DNA of 64,000 bases from Paenibacillus lautus NBRC 15380 (GCF_004000945.1 NZ_BIMF01000002.1:736214-800213); one strand, 5' to 3'. Counted from the stretch's first letter, positions 51,178-61,591 are shown. Notes: generated from the sequence alone by a model not told the origin. Program-made: numbers and translations.

Positions 51178-53157
51178 CTATTCCTCAAACTCCGCGAAGT
51201 TGACATTTTCTACGATCCACCGCTTGCGGGGATCTACTTTATCTCCCATCAGCGTAGACACGCGACGCTCCGCTTTGGCAGCATCATCGATTTGTACCTG
51301 CAGCAATGTCCGTGTTTCCGGGTTCATCGTTGTTTCCCATAATTGCTCCGGGTTCATCTCGCCCAGACCTTTGTAGCGTTGCAGCTCAAAGTTCTTGAAT
51401 TCCTTCAAATAATTAGCCAGCTGCTCATCCGTCCAGGCATACCGTATGGTTTCCAGCTTCCCGGATTTGCTGGCGATTTTATACAGTGGAGGCTGTGCAA
51501 GATAGACGCGGCCTTCATCAATCAACGGTTTCATGTATCTGTAGAAGAACGTAAGCAGCAGCACCTGAATGTGAGCGCCATCCGTGTCCGCATCCGTCAT
51601 GATAATGATTTTCGAATAATTGCTGTCCCCGGCGGTGAACTCCGTACCGATTCCTGCTCCGATGGCAGATACAATCGCTCGGTATTCATCATTCTTCAGG
51701 ATGTCGGCCAGCTTCGACTTTTCCGGATTCATCGGTTTCCCTTTAAGAGGCAGTATAGCCTGGATTTTCGAATCCCGTCCCTGCTTCGCAGAGCCGCCGG
51801 CGGAGTCTCCTTCGACAATAAACAATTCGGTTCTCGAAAAATCCTTGGACTGCGCCGGCGTCAGCTTGCCGCCTAGATTGGAGCTCTCGCTGCGTTTCTT
51901 GCCGCTGCGCATTTCATCCCTTGCTTTACGGGCCGCTTCACGGGCTTTGGAAGCCTGGATGGCCTTCTTCAAGAGCGTTTGCGCGATCTGTGGATTCTCC
52001 TCGAGGAAGATTTGCATCTTCTCGGTGACAATGCTGTCAACCGCACTGCGCGCAGAGGCGCTCCCCAACTGGTCCTTAGTCTGGCCGACAAATTCGACCT
52101 CAGCCATCTTGACGCTGATCACGGTCATCATGCCTTCCCGGAGATCATTCCCCTCCAGGTTCTTGTCCTTTTCCTTCAAAAGATTGTTCTTGCGGGCATA
52201 ATCATTCATGACACGGGTATACGCTGTCTTAAAGCCCGTCTCATGCGTACCGCCCCCGCGCGTCGGGATGGAGTTAACGAAAGAAGCCAGCGTTTCGGTG
52301 TATCCCGCATTATACTGAAGGGCGATTTCGACTTCGATATCATCCTTCTCCGCATAAAAATGGATCACATCATGCAGCACGTCCTTGCCTTCATTCAGGA
52401 ACTGCACAAACTGGCTTGCGCCGCCTTCGTAGAAAAACTCTTCTCCGTTGCCGCTACGCTCGTCTTTCAGAACAATCCGGAGTCCGGAGTTCAGGAAGGC
52501 AATTTCCTGTAAGCGCTCTGCAAGCGTGTCGTAGTTGAGATGCGTTCCCGCAGTAAACACGCGCGCATCCGGTTTAAACGTAATCTTCGTGCCTGTTTTG
52601 TTCGTATTACCAAGCACCTCAAGGCCCGTTACCGGTTCCCCGACATGCTCTTTTCCTTTTTTGTCCTGCCAATATTCAAAACGTTGGCGGTGAATTTTAC
52701 CATCACGGTAAATTTCCACCTCCAGCCACTCGGAGAGCGCATTGGTTACCGAGGCGCCAACGCCATGAAGACCGCCGGACTTCTTATATCCGGAACCACC
52801 GAATTTACCGCCGGCATGCAAAATCGTAAATACAACCTGCGGGGTGGGGATGCCTGTCTTGTGCATTCCGGTTGGAATACCGCGTCCGTTATCGTATACC
52901 GTCGCGGACCCGTCTTTATGCAATGTAATTTCAATTCTCGAGCAGTACTTGGCCAAATGCTCGTCTACGGCGTTGTCCACAATTTCCCATACCAGATGAT
53001 GCAAGCCTGACGAGCTTGTGCTCCCTATGTACATGCCTGGCCGTTTGCGCACCGCAACGAGGCCTTCGAGCACTTGAATGTCGTCAGCATCGTATCCTGA
53101 ACGGTTGTTACCGCCGTTCTTCGATGACTCTGCAAACATATCGATCTGTTCGACCAT
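51178..53157 (-). CDS. parE: DNA topoisomerase IV subunit B (ParE)
   Basis: 659 residues, the ATPase half of topoisomerase IV. The GHKL ATP site has [19 protein letters not shown] and [15 protein letters not shown]. The Toprim region has [32 protein letters not shown] and [11 protein letters not shown]. It ends with the family's [21 protein letters not shown]. Length and the SAKQGRD motif fit ParE; GyrB would normally lie near dnaA-recF. It is cotranscribed with parC. Confidence 0.95.
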   Translation of the reverse strand: MVEQIDMFAESSKNGGNNRSGYDADDIQVLEGLVAVRKRPGMYIGSTSSSGLHHLVWEIVDNAVDEHLAKYCSRIEITLHKDGSATVYDNGRGIPTGMHKTGIPTPQVVFTILHAGGKFGGSGYKKSGGLHGVGASVTNALSEWLEVEIYRDGKIHRQRFEYWQDKKGKEHVGEPVTGLEVLGNTNKTGTKITFKPDARVFTAGTHLNYDTLAERLQEIAFLNSGLRIVLKDERSGNGEEFFYEGGASQFVQFLNEGKDVLHDVIHFYAEKDDIEVEIALQYNAGYTETLASFVNSIPTRGGGTHETGFKTAYTRVMNDYARKNNLLKEKDKNLEGNDLREGMMTVISVKMAEVEFVGQTKDQLGSASARSAVDSIVTEKMQIFLEENPQIAQTLLKKAIQASKAREAARKARDEMRSGKKRSESSNLGGKLTPAQSKDFSRTELFIVEGDSAGGSAKQGRDSKIQAILPLKGKPMNPEKSKLADILKNDEYRAIVSAIGAGIGTEFTAGDSNYSKIIIMTDADTDGAHIQVLLLTFFYRYMKPLIDEGRVYLAQPPLYKIASKSGKLETIRYAWTDEQLANYLKEFKNFELQRYKGLGEMNPEQLWETTMNPETRTLLQVQIDDAAKAERRVSTLMGDKVDPRKRWIVENVNFAEFEE

Positions 53158-53272
53158 TCATGCTCCTCCTTCAAATTCACGTATCTCGTGTATTTCTATT
53201 TCTACATTTCAATATTTTAGAAGAACGCTGTTCCCTAAAAAATGCAAACAAATGTTTCATGCTTTGTCCATT

Positions 53273-54271
53273 TTAATTCAAGATATCCCTTCTCGTAAAG
53301 ACACTGAATGAAACAATAACCGCACAAATTGCCCAGAGGGCCAATACGGCAAGGGAAAAATTTAAAGTCATCCCCTCAATTGGCGGTAAATTGCCGGCTA
53401 AATAATTGGTCAAATTCAGGTTTACCATAAACAAATATTTCGCGCTGCTCCATGCCGATGCCATATTCGTCAGAATATTACCGGCAATCAATGCGGCCAT
53501 CATAATCACAATGCTCGCCGCCGTACTTTGAACCAGCACGGACACCATAAAGGCCAGCATACCGACACATACGCCGACAAACCACACCAAGCCGCCCTGC
53601 ATCAGCAAGTACTTCCACTGCGGAACAGCATGAACGCCGGACATATCCACATCAGACCCAACAATTTGGAATCCCGTGAATACCGGTATCTCAAACCCCT
53701 TGTATCCGAAGGCAAGACCGGAGATCAGATAGGCAATGACAAAGGTGGAAACTACGATAAGAGACGTAAACATGATCAGGGCGATCAGTTTGCTCAGCAG
53801 CACCTTCCATCGCTTCACAGGCCTTGTCAGCAGCATCTTGATGGTACCGGTCGTCCGTTCGCCGGAGACAATATCTGAAGCAATGGCCATAATGAGCAGC
53901 GGGATAAATAGGGATATCGCATTATTCAAAAATTCCCGTGTGAACGTAACCCCGTTTGGTTGATTAGGATTCACATCATGCTGCAAATAATACTGCATTT
54001 GCTGAATAAAGATTTGCCTATATCGTTTCCATTCATCCGGTACCCTGTCACTGCTAAGCGAATTCTCATTATCCGTGATTCGCTGCTGAAGCTCAAGCCG
54101 CCAGTCACTATTGAACTTCTCCCGGCTCCGTTCAGCCGATTTCATCTGGGCATAGGTAAACATGGGAACCAGAACAAGAAGAACCAGCAGGACAACATAG
54201 AACCGCTTTCGTTTGATAATTTTGATGCACTCGTTCTTGATCAGGGGCAACAGGTTACTCAATGCTCTCAC
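53273..54271 (-). CDS. ABC-2-type transporter permease
   Basis: 332 residues. One N-terminal helix (KRFYVVLLVLLVLVPMFTYA) is followed by an extracellular helical stretch and then five helices with ERTTGTIKMLLTRPVKRWKVLLSKLIALIMF, the coupling-helix region typical of ABC-2 (bacitracin/NatB/YhaP-like) permeases. Its start overlaps the ATPase stop by 17 bases, indicating translational coupling. With the ATPase it forms an exporter of unknown substrate. Confidence 0.9.
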   Translation of the reverse strand: MRALSNLLPLIKNECIKIIKRKRFYVVLLVLLVLVPMFTYAQMKSAERSREKFNSDWRLELQQRITDNENSLSSDRVPDEWKRYRQIFIQQMQYYLQHDVNPNQPNGVTFTREFLNNAISLFIPLLIMAIASDIVSGERTTGTIKMLLTRPVKRWKVLLSKLIALIMFTSLIVVSTFVIAYLISGLAFGYKGFEIPVFTGFQIVGSDVDMSGVHAVPQWKYLLMQGGLVWFVGVCVGMLAFMVSVLVQSTAASIVIMMAALIAGNILTNMASAWSSAKYLFMVNLNLTNYLAGNLPPIEGMTLNFSLAVLALWAICAVIVSFSVFTRRDILN

Positions 54272-55223
54272 CCTCCGTCATCTGCAGGAACAGCTGCTCC
54301 AGCGTAGGATTGATCCGATGAACCTCCCGGACCTGTACACCAGCGGCCACCAGCCGTTCCACAGCTCTAGACGTGTATGTCGTGCTCATACGGGTCACAA
54401 CAGCGCCCGGAGACATGCCTGCAAGCAAATTATCATCGAGCACCTCCTCGGGGCGGTCGACAATTTGGCAATAATCCAGCTTTTGCAATATTCGTTTGCC
54501 TTGCACGGCGGGATCCAGATCCCAGATAACATGATCACTGCTGCCGGCAATTAATTCATCGACCTCACCAACCGCAAGCACTCTTCCGCTGCTGATGATC
54601 GCCACGCGATCGCATAGCAGCTGAATTTCGCTCAGCAGATGGCTGGAGACAAAAACAGCCAATCCTTTTCCGGCCAATTGGTGTATGAACTGCCGCATCT
54701 CTTTGATCCCTTTCGGATCAAGACCGTTGGTCGGCTCGTCCAGAATGAGCAGCCTCGGTCTGCCGAGCAGCGCCTGGGCTATCCCGAGCCGCTGCCGCAT
54801 TCCCAGTGAATATGTACTCACTTTGTCATGAATTCTTCGATCCAGTCTCACCGTATCCACAACTTCCTGTATTCGCTGCTGGTCAATGCCGGGCTGCATT
54901 CGCGCAAAATGCTCAAGATTTTCCCATCCTGTCATATACGAATACATTTCCGGATTCTCCACGATGGACCCAATATAACGCAGCGCCTGCTCCTGCTGGC
55001 GGTTCACATCATAACCGCAGACCTCGATCCTGCCGGAGGACGGTTTAATCAAGTCCACAAGCATGCGGATTGTGGTCGTCTTTCCTGCCCCGTTCGGCCC
55101 CAAGAAGCCAAATATTTCGCCTGCGCGCACGTCGAACGACACATCATGTATAATCCATTTTCGACCGATTTTCTTTTTTACATGCTGGACAGATAGTACG
55201 ATTTCTTGAGCTTGTTCATTCAT
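54255..55223 (-). CDS. ABC transporter ATP-binding protein
   Basis: 322 residues from ATG 55223 (MNEQAQEIV), with GGGGAG 10 bases upstream. Walker A FLGPNGAGKTTTIRML, Q loop VENPEMYSYMT, signature YSLGMRQRLGIAQALL (LSGGQ-like, here SLGMRQ), Walker B LLILDEPTNGLDPKG and switch His in VSSHLLSE are all intact. The SLGMRQR signature is typical of the BcrA/NatA antibiotic- or lipid-exporting class. It is partnered with the permease downstream and lies 36 bases after the SGNH hydrolase gene. Confidence 0.92.
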   Translation of the reverse strand: MNEQAQEIVLSVQHVKKKIGRKWIIHDVSFDVRAGEIFGFLGPNGAGKTTTIRMLVDLIKPSSGRIEVCGYDVNRQQEQALRYIGSIVENPEMYSYMTGWENLEHFARMQPGIDQQRIQEVVDTVRLDRRIHDKVSTYSLGMRQRLGIAQALLGRPRLLILDEPTNGLDPKGIKEMRQFIHQLAGKGLAVFVSSHLLSEIQLLCDRVAIISSGRVLAVGEVDELIAGSSDHVIWDLDPAVQGKRILQKLDYCQIVDRPEEVLDDNLLAGMSPGAVVTRMSTTYTSRAVERLVAAGVQVREVHRINPTLEQLFLQMTEGESIE

Positions 55224-55259
55224 CGAATTCCAACTCCCCATATGACATCCTCATCATGC

Positions 55260-56114
55260 CTACAGCATACCCTCTACAATTCGATCCGCTATAGCCTGAT
55301 ATCCTGCCCCGTTCGGATGAAAATGGTCCGAGGACAGATACTCGCCCAGCTTATGCTGAAACAGATCGAACGTGGGGACCAATGTCATATTGGGATCCCG
55401 GTTCACGATCTCCATAACCGCATGATTCCATGCAGAGACCACGATATTGCCGGGTATGAGCAAGTCTTCCAAATCGGAAAAAGGATGATACAGACCGATA
55501 TAAACGATTCTCGCATCCGGATTAATGGCGCGAATCTTCTCCAGAATCGCCCGCAGGCGTTCAGATGCTTGCGGCAATGCACCCATCAGCTTAGCAGGTT
55601 CGAGCTCTATCTCATCGGAATCCGCCGCCCCTTCCATCAGCCCGCTGCCTTGAAAGATATCATTGCCTCCAATCGAAAGCATAATGACATTGGCTTGCTT
55701 CAAGGCATACTGTATTCCCTTGTCGTCCAGCTTGGGAAGGAGTCCTTCGGTCGTCATTCCGTTTATGGCCAGATTCGCCAGCAGGCTCGCTGTTCGGCCA
55801 TCGCCATTTAATTGATCCACGCTTCGACGGACAAAACCGCTCCCGGTATTGTCCCCCGTTCCCTTGGCCAGTGAATCTCCAATCGCAGTTACCTTTAAAT
55901 CATTCGGCAAAATCGGATGTGATGGAGCGCTCTCCGGCTCTTCCGGCGCTGTCTCTTCTTCGGACGCCTCGGATCCTCCACCACCAGTCAGCAAGGGCTG
56001 TCCTTGCGGATCATTAATATCCTTAAATGCATACACAAAGCCAAGAATAAGCACAATCGTTACTATAACCGACACGGAGGCAGTAATTCGCCATATCCAT
56101 GCAGATGATTTCAT
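55260..56114 (-). CDS. Membrane-anchored SGNH/GDSL hydrolase (YpmR-like)
   Basis: 284 residues. One N-terminal transmembrane anchor (ITASVSVIVTIVLILGFVYAF) and an acidic Glu/Ser/Pro linker precede an extracellular SGNH domain. Its four blocks are visible: VTAIGDSLAKG (Ser nucleophile), NLAINGMTT (Gly), LSIGGNDIFQ (Asn) and SSDHFHPNGAGY (Asp and His). Such esterases act on lipids or wall-bound acyl groups. It is the first gene of the operon with the ABC-2 exporter, which suggests a cell-envelope role for the exporter too. Confidence 0.9.
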   Translation of the reverse strand: MKSSAWIWRITASVSVIVTIVLILGFVYAFKDINDPQGQPLLTGGGGSEASEEETAPEEPESAPSHPILPNDLKVTAIGDSLAKGTGDNTGSGFVRRSVDQLNGDGRTASLLANLAINGMTTEGLLPKLDDKGIQYALKQANVIMLSIGGNDIFQGSGLMEGAADSDEIELEPAKLMGALPQASERLRAILEKIRAINPDARIVYIGLYHPFSDLEDLLIPGNIVVSAWNHAVMEIVNRDPNMTLVPTFDLFQHKLGEYLSSDHFHPNGAGYQAIADRIVEGML

Positions 56115-56191
56115 GACATTCCCCCTACAAAATTCCTCATGTACACTACCTTAAGACTTCTATTAAAAATTTGCAAATCAAAACACGCAAA

Positions 56192-56238
56192 GAAGACTGC
56201 CCCGGACGCAGTCTTTCGATGCGTGACCGGGGCAGCCC
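56192..56238 (-). terminator. Terminator of the CAP-domain gene
   Basis: CTGCCCCGG-ACGCA / TGCGT-GA-CCGGGGCAG stem, followed on the minus strand by TCTTCTTT. It lies 26 bases past the stop. Confidence 0.8.
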
Positions 56239-56263
56239 TGTTCATATGAAACAAGATAAGTGC

Positions 56264-56995
56264 TTATTCACTGATGAATTCTTGAACCCAATATCCGTTG
56301 TAGTATCCAACACCGATCATGGTGAAGTTCGGAGACAGGATATTTTCACGATGACCTTGACTATTCATCCAGGAGTTCATAACTTCTTGTGGTGTACGTT
56401 GCCCTTTAGCAATATTCTCACCGGCATAGCCGTAAGAAATACCGTAGGCTTTCATCATATCGAATGGAGAACCATGCGTTGGCGAAGTGTGGCTGAAATA
56501 ATTGTTATTGCTCATGTCCTTCGCTTTATCGAGTGCCACGGTTGTCAGCTTAGCATGGACCGTAAGCGGCTTCAGGCCTGCATTCGCACGTTCTTTGTTC
56601 ACCAACTTTACAACCTCGGAAGCAAAATTCGATTGTTCCGTTGTACCCGCAGACTCGGAAGGCTGGGACGGTGTTGTAGATGGAGCGCTGGTCTCAGGCT
56701 TGCTTGTTTCTGGTTGAGTCGTTTCTGGTTTGCTGGTTTCCGGCTTACTTGCTTGCGGAGTTTCAGCAGGCTGGTTCGCCTGAGGTTTTTCCGTTTGCGG
56801 CTTCTGAACGACCACCCATTTAAACTGTGATTCCAAGCCTTGGCTCTCCAGGAATTTCTGAATCTTTTGTTGCCAGTTTACATAATTATTGCTTTCAGCA
56901 GGTGCAGCAGACGCCGTCGTTGGCAGCATGATGCCGACAGCCAGTACAGCAGCAATGCTCCCGCCTGCGATTTTCTTTATCCAATGGTTGTTCAT
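56264..56995 (-). CDS. Secreted CAP/SCP-domain protein (YkwD-like)
   Basis: 243 residues. A Sec signal peptide (cut near ASAA) is followed by a short N-terminal unit, then a low-complexity Pro/Lys/Glu/Thr linker with repeats of SKPET/QPET (about 78-105), and a C-terminal CAP domain: EVVKLVNKERANAGLKPL, ALDKAKDMSNNNYFSHTSPTHGSPFDMM, GENIAKGQRTPQEVMNSWMNSQGHRENILSPNFTMIGVGYY. Conserved His and Glu of the CAP cavity are present. Relatives act at the cell wall or spore coat, exact function unknown. A promoter TTGCCG, 16-base spacer, TACAAT lies about 110 bases upstream. Confidence 0.9.
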   Translation of the reverse strand: MNNHWIKKIAGGSIAAVLAVGIMLPTTASAAPAESNNYVNWQQKIQKFLESQGLESQFKWVVVQKPQTEKPQANQPAETPQASKPETSKPETTQPETSKPETSAPSTTPSQPSESAGTTEQSNFASEVVKLVNKERANAGLKPLTVHAKLTTVALDKAKDMSNNNYFSHTSPTHGSPFDMMKAYGISYGYAGENIAKGQRTPQEVMNSWMNSQGHRENILSPNFTMIGVGYYNGYWVQEFISE

Positions 56996-57023
56996 GAATG
57001 CTCATCTCCTATGCTCATAGTTG

Positions 57024-57075
57024 TGGAGTTTGCTTGACCGCCCCTTCTAAGATGAATTTCTAGGGTGCCGGACGA
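57024..57075 (-). promoter_or_regulatory. Hairpin in the 5' untranslated region of the CAP-domain gene
   Basis: Minus strand TTGATCGTCC pairs with GGCGGTCAA (nine pairs including G-T), enclosing a second CCC/GGG stem. It follows the predicted promoter (about 57118-57145) and precedes the gene by 30-80 bases. YkwD-type genes in Firmicutes can lie behind c-di-AMP riboswitches, but I do not see that consensus here. Role unknown. The remaining gap to 57300 shows nothing clear. Confidence 0.3.
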
Positions 57076-57301
57076 TCAAACAATAGTTACATTTTTGTAA
57101 TCTCGTACGAACACATTGTAACACATTTGATACCTTCGGCAATCCTACAATTGTTGGAAAAGCGTCCTTGAATTCCTACCTATACACCGGAAACCAAGTC
57201 GGCTCTAGTCCCAGACATGATGTAGGGATCGATGCTTTAATCAAGCGAAGAATCTCTTCTTATATCGGTGGTCTTCCAATCGAGTTTTAGGGAAAAACAA
57301 G

Positions 57302-57332
57302 AAAAAACCCACCCCAAAATTGGGATGGGTTT
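57302..57332 (-). terminator. Terminator of the GNAT gene
   Basis: AAACCCA-CCCAA / TTGGG-TGGGTTT stem, T-rich on the minus strand, 15 bases past the stop. Confidence 0.85.
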
Positions 57333-57347
57333 ATGAAAAGACGAAGA

Positions 57348-57809
57348 CTACAGCTTTTTACTAAACTGGTATCCAGCCTTTTCAAATCCAATATGCTCAT
57401 AAAATGCATGTGCGGGAGCAAGTTCTTCCCGGTTGCCGCTTGTGAGAAACAAGAGGTGGCTACCATGCTGTCTTCCCCATGTCTCTGCACCGCGAATCAA
57501 TCTTTTGCCAATTCCTTGGCCGCGGTAGCTTGAGGTTACAATAACCGAAGTAATTTGAGTGACCGGTTCGGTCATAGTGAAGGATTTGACTTGACGAAGC
57601 ATGATCATACCAACAACAACACCATCAACCTCAGCAATCAGATTGCCGTATAAAGGATTGTCGTTCATGGCTTCCATCCGTTCACGCATCACATTAAGCG
57701 TGGTCGGATAATTCAGTTCGCGCATCAAGGATGTGACAGCTTCCAAATCATTCTTCTCAAAGTTTCGAATCAGCAGTGCAGGCGCAGATAATACGCTTTC
57801 GATGCTCAT
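57348..57809 (-). CDS. GNAT acetyltransferase
   Basis: 153 residues from ATG 57809 (MSIESVLSAP), with GAGGG upstream; the frame is open to 57896 without an SD. LLIRNFEKNDLEAVTSLMRELNY opens the domain; the acetyl-CoA loop is VIVTSSYRGQGIGKRLIRGAETWGRQHG and the end is AHAFYEHIGFEKAGYQFSKKL, typical of small-molecule GNATs. Single gene with its own terminator. The substrate is unknown. Confidence 0.9.
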   Translation of the reverse strand: MSIESVLSAPALLIRNFEKNDLEAVTSLMRELNYPTTLNVMRERMEAMNDNPLYGNLIAEVDGVVVGMIMLRQVKSFTMTEPVTQITSVIVTSSYRGQGIGKRLIRGAETWGRQHGSHLLFLTSGNREELAPAHAFYEHIGFEKAGYQFSKKL

Positions 57810-57950
57810 TATACCCTCATGCTTCCCTTCTTCTATGAATTCTGAGTAAACTCTACTTCTATTTTGTAAGTTTACGAAGAAGATTGCAAGTATCAAGCGA
57901 CATTTTTTTTACATTTGTGTCGGTTTTGTTAAACCTTTGTTAAGCCGTTT

Positions 57951-59816
57951 TTACAAAAATCGGTATTGTGCTTCAATCAACCCATGGTACGTACCCTGCT
58001 TCTGCATAAGCTGGCTGTGATTTCCTTCTTCGATTATCTTGCCGTGATCAAGCACAACGATATGATCGGCGTGGCGGATCGTTGACAAACGGTGCGCCAC
58101 GATGAAGGAGGTTCGACCCTGAAGCAGCACTTTAAGAGCTTCCTGAATTTTCAATTCCGTCTCGGTATCGATACTCGCCGTTGCTTCATCCAGAATTAGA
58201 ATCCGCGGATCGGCAAGGAGCGCCCTGGCAAAGGACAGCAGCTGCCGCTGACCCATGGACAGCATATTCCCGCGTTCTTCAACCTCGGTATCGTAGCCGC
58301 CCGGCATTTGAACGATAAAATCATGGGCCCCGACCGCCTTGGCTACATCCTCTATCTCCTCATTGGTTGCATCCAGACGGCCAAACCGGATATTATCTCG
58401 AATCGTACCGGAGAAAATAAAGGTATCCTGCAGCACGATGCCAATCTGATTTCGAAGACTTTCAACCGTTACCGATTGGATATCGTATCCGTCGATGGTT
58501 AATTTACCTTCGGTAATATCATAGAATCGGCTGAGCAGATTAATGATGGTACTTTTGCCTGATCCGGTATGACCGACAAGCGCAATCGACTGGCCTGCCT
58601 TCACGTCCAGATTGATCCCTTTGAGAGCCTGGCGTCCTTTTTCGTATTCAAACACCACATTCTCCAGCTTGATATCCCCTTTAATCGTCGGCAATTTCTT
58701 CGCCCCAGGCTGATCATCAATGCTCGGCTTCTCGTCAATAAACTCAAAAATACGTTCAGAGGAAGCCATGGCAACAAGCAATTGGTTATACATTTGGCCA
58801 AGCCGGTTGATCGGCTCCCAGAAGTTTCCTACATATTGGGTGAAGGCAATGAGCAGACCGATGGTGAGCTCGCCTTGTTGGATCAACACGGCACCAAGCC
58901 AGAACAAGATCAATGAACCGAAACCACCGGTAATTTCGATAAGAGGCCCAAACCCTTGGTTCATGGCAGACGCCTTATCCCAGGACTTTTTGCTGTCCAT
59001 GTTCATGTTGTCAAAAAACTTCATATTCTCTTCTTCTTGCGTGTAAGCTTGGGTCACGCGGATCCCTTGAATCGATTCATTCAAGTGGGAGTTTATCCGC
59101 GAGTTACGAATCCGTACATCCTGCCATGCACGCCGGATACGTACACGGAGTTTGGTCGAGATGAAGAACATGATCGGTACCGTGACAATAACAGCAAGAC
59201 CGAGCTTCCAGTTTATTAAGAGAAGGATGACCACAATACCTACTAGCTGCACGCAGTCGATGATCAGATTGACAACCCCGTTAGTAAACAAATCTTGCAG
59301 GGAGTTAACATCATTCGTAACCCGGACCAGCACGGATCCAGCCGGACGCTTGTCGAAGAAATTAAAGGACAAGCGCTGAATATGCTGGAACAGATCCGCT
59401 CGCAGGTCATATATCACTCGCTGACCGATGATATTCGTAAACTTGATACGAAATATTCCGGCAACCCATTGAATGATATACATCGCCAGGACGGCTATCG
59501 TAATCTGATATAGCAAGGTCAGACTTGGATTCCCATTCTTCGGTTCGATGGCCTGGTCAATGGCCAAACTGGTCAAGAACGGAATGGCAAGCTTCGTAAT
59601 GGTACCGATGATCATCATAAGTCCGATCAGCGGGAGAATCTGCTTGGCATAAGGTTTCATGTACGAGATCAGCCGTGTCAGCTGCGACCAGTTAAACGGT
59701 TTCTCAATCGCATCATCGTCCTTGTATACAAAACGTTCATTGGTTTCTTCCGAGGGCTTCCGCGGCCTCGGAATCTTTTGCTTTTGATGCGGTTCAGTAT
59801 TTACATTGGCGTTCAT
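57951..59816 (-). CDS. Heterodimeric ABC exporter, subunit 2 (BmrD/YheH-like)
   Basis: 621 residues: N-terminal extension, six-helix exporter membrane domain, then ATPase. Walker A is LVGHTGSGKSTIINL and Walker B LILDEATASID keeps the catalytic Glu. The signature is LSMGQRQ rather than LSGGQ. It overlaps the stop of the upstream partner by 4 bases. Together the pair has one good and one impaired ATP site, the hallmark of BmrCD/LmrCD multidrug exporters. Substrate class (drugs or lipids) is inferred. Confidence 0.93.
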   Translation of the reverse strand: MNANVNTEPHQKQKIPRPRKPSEETNERFVYKDDDAIEKPFNWSQLTRLISYMKPYAKQILPLIGLMMIIGTITKLAIPFLTSLAIDQAIEPKNGNPSLTLLYQITIAVLAMYIIQWVAGIFRIKFTNIIGQRVIYDLRADLFQHIQRLSFNFFDKRPAGSVLVRVTNDVNSLQDLFTNGVVNLIIDCVQLVGIVVILLLINWKLGLAVIVTVPIMFFISTKLRVRIRRAWQDVRIRNSRINSHLNESIQGIRVTQAYTQEEENMKFFDNMNMDSKKSWDKASAMNQGFGPLIEITGGFGSLILFWLGAVLIQQGELTIGLLIAFTQYVGNFWEPINRLGQMYNQLLVAMASSERIFEFIDEKPSIDDQPGAKKLPTIKGDIKLENVVFEYEKGRQALKGINLDVKAGQSIALVGHTGSGKSTIINLLSRFYDITEGKLTIDGYDIQSVTVESLRNQIGIVLQDTFIFSGTIRDNIRFGRLDATNEEIEDVAKAVGAHDFIVQMPGGYDTEVEERGNMLSMGQRQLLSFARALLADPRILILDEATASIDTETELKIQEALKVLLQGRTSFIVAHRLSTIRHADHIVVLDHGKIIEEGNHSQLMQKQGTYHGLIEAQYRFL

Positions 59817-61591
59817 GCTTGCACCTGCCCTTGCGTGCCTCCTGCTTGAGCTTGCTTCGCAATAAGGTCCGCATATTGTATTTTGTACACATCCTGATAA
59901 GGTCCTGGCACTGCAATCAATTCAGTATGCTTGCCGCGCTGCACGACTCTTCCCTCATCCAGAACGAGAATTTCATCCGCATGACGTAAAGAGGAAATCC
60001 GGTGAGCGATGATAAACGTCGTTCTGCCGTTCATGACTTCCTGGAAGCCGGATTGAATTTCATGCTCGGTTTCCATATCCACTGCACTGGTGGCATCATC
60101 CAGGATCAGAATTTTCGGATCCTTCAGCAGAGCCCGGGCAATCGCGATCCGCTGCTTCTGTCCGCCGGAGAGGCCCATTCCCCGTTCGCCAACGATGGTA
60201 TCATAGCCATCCTTCATCTCCATGATGAAGTCATGAGCTTTGGCCAGCTTGGCTACCCGGATAATCTCTTCCATACTGACGTTCTTCATCCCGTAAGAGA
60301 TGTTATTTCGTATACTGGATGAGAACAGGAAGGTCTCCTGGAATACCGTGGCGATCTGGCTGCGTAAACTCCGCACCTTAATGTCATTAATGTTGACTCC
60401 ATCTAATTTAATACTGCCTTGATTGACATTGTAAGCATGCATCAAGAGCTGTATTATCGTCGACTTACCAGAGCCCGTTCCGCCAAGCAAACCGATAACA
60501 GAGCCGGGACGCGCATCCAGATTAATATCTTTAACTGCAGCCATCTTATTGCCGTAAGCAAAGGTGACATTATCAAATACGACGTGTCCTTTCACTTTGC
60601 TTGGCACCAAATCTACAGCACGTTCGCGGTCTTCCACATCAATTGGCTGATTTAGCAGCTCCAACACACGTTCACCGGAAGCCTTGGACTGCGTATAGTT
60701 GTTAATGTGGAAACCAATTCCCCAGAGAGGGCCGATTATGTACCAGATCAAGGTAAAGAACGCTGCTAACTCCCCAACTGTCATTGAACCTTTGATAACC
60801 ATGGCACCGCCGACTGCAAGGAGAATGACGACACTGATATTCGCAAATAGTTCCATCATCGGGAAGTAGCGTGCCCACAGTGAAGAGGCAAAAATTTGGT
60901 TGGTTTTGTAGCGCTCATTCCGTTCGGAGAACTTCTCCACTTCGTGAGGCTCACGCGCAAAAGATTTTACGGTTCGAACGCCCGTAATATTCTCCTGAAC
61001 CGCGGTCGTCAGCGAGCTCAGCGCAAGACGCATTTCCTGGAAAGCCGGATGGATCTTGGATTCGAACTTCAGAGCTGCCACAACCAAGAATGGCATCGCT
61101 ACCAAAGTAACCAGCGTTAATTGCCAGCTGATGGTGAACATCATGATGGAACCAAAGGTTATCATCAGTACTAAATTGAGAAGTTGGGCAAAACCGAAGC
61201 CGATAAACATCCGGATTGCTTCCAAATCCCCGGTAAGCCGCGACATCAAATCCCCTGTCCGTGCCGTGTCATAATAGCGGAACGATAGAAATTGCAATTT
61301 TTCATAGCAGGCGTTTCGTAACGAGTATGCCAGGTAGTTACCTAGCCTTCCCCCAAAAAAACCGTGCAGAAACTGCATTGAAGCTTTCAGAATTACCACA
61401 CCCAGCACAGTAAGTGCGAGCTGCGGCACGATGCCGTAATTCTCCAGCTTGATTGCATCGTCAATCAGCACTTTCAACAGCTGCGGATAGACAAGTCCTA
61501 AAGCGGTTGCAATCGCCAGACACAGAATGGAAAGAAAAAGATAACTTCGTTTCTCCCAAAAGAAGCCCTGCAGTTGCCTGAGAACATTCAT
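59813..61591 (-). CDS. Heterodimeric ABC exporter, subunit 1 (BmrC/YheI-like)
   Basis: 592 residues, six-helix exporter domain fused to ATPase. Walker A LLGGTGSGKSTIIQL and signature LSGGQKQR are canonical, but Walker B ends ILILDDATSAVD, with Asp where the catalytic Glu should be. So the site formed with its own Walker B is impaired while its LSGGQ completes the active site of the partner. SD AAGGAGG precedes ATG 61591. B. subtilis bmrCD has a leader peptide attenuator; here I find only a weak minus-strand TATACT promoter in the 230 bases upstream and no terminator. Confidence 0.93.
   Translation of the reverse strand: MNVLRQLQGFFWEKRSYLFLSILCLAIATALGLVYPQLLKVLIDDAIKLENYGIVPQLALTVLGVVILKASMQFLHGFFGGRLGNYLAYSLRNACYEKLQFLSFRYYDTARTGDLMSRLTGDLEAIRMFIGFGFAQLLNLVLMITFGSIMMFTISWQLTLVTLVAMPFLVVAALKFESKIHPAFQEMRLALSSLTTAVQENITGVRTVKSFAREPHEVEKFSERNERYKTNQIFASSLWARYFPMMELFANISVVILLAVGGAMVIKGSMTVGELAAFFTLIWYIIGPLWGIGFHINNYTQSKASGERVLELLNQPIDVEDRERAVDLVPSKVKGHVVFDNVTFAYGNKMAAVKDINLDARPGSVIGLLGGTGSGKSTIIQLLMHAYNVNQGSIKLDGVNINDIKVRSLRSQIATVFQETFLFSSSIRNNISYGMKNVSMEEIIRVAKLAKAHDFIMEMKDGYDTIVGERGMGLSGGQKQRIAIARALLKDPKILILDDATSAVDMETEHEIQSGFQEVMNGRTTFIIAHRISSLRHADEILVLDEGRVVQRGKHTELIAVPGPYQDVYKIQYADLIAKQAQAGGTQGQVQA

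Noticed and set aside
57001..57300. c-di-AMP (ydaO-type) riboswitch ahead of the CAP-domain gene
   Set aside because: Expected from the gene family, but the conserved core segments were not found; only an unassigned hairpin is reported.
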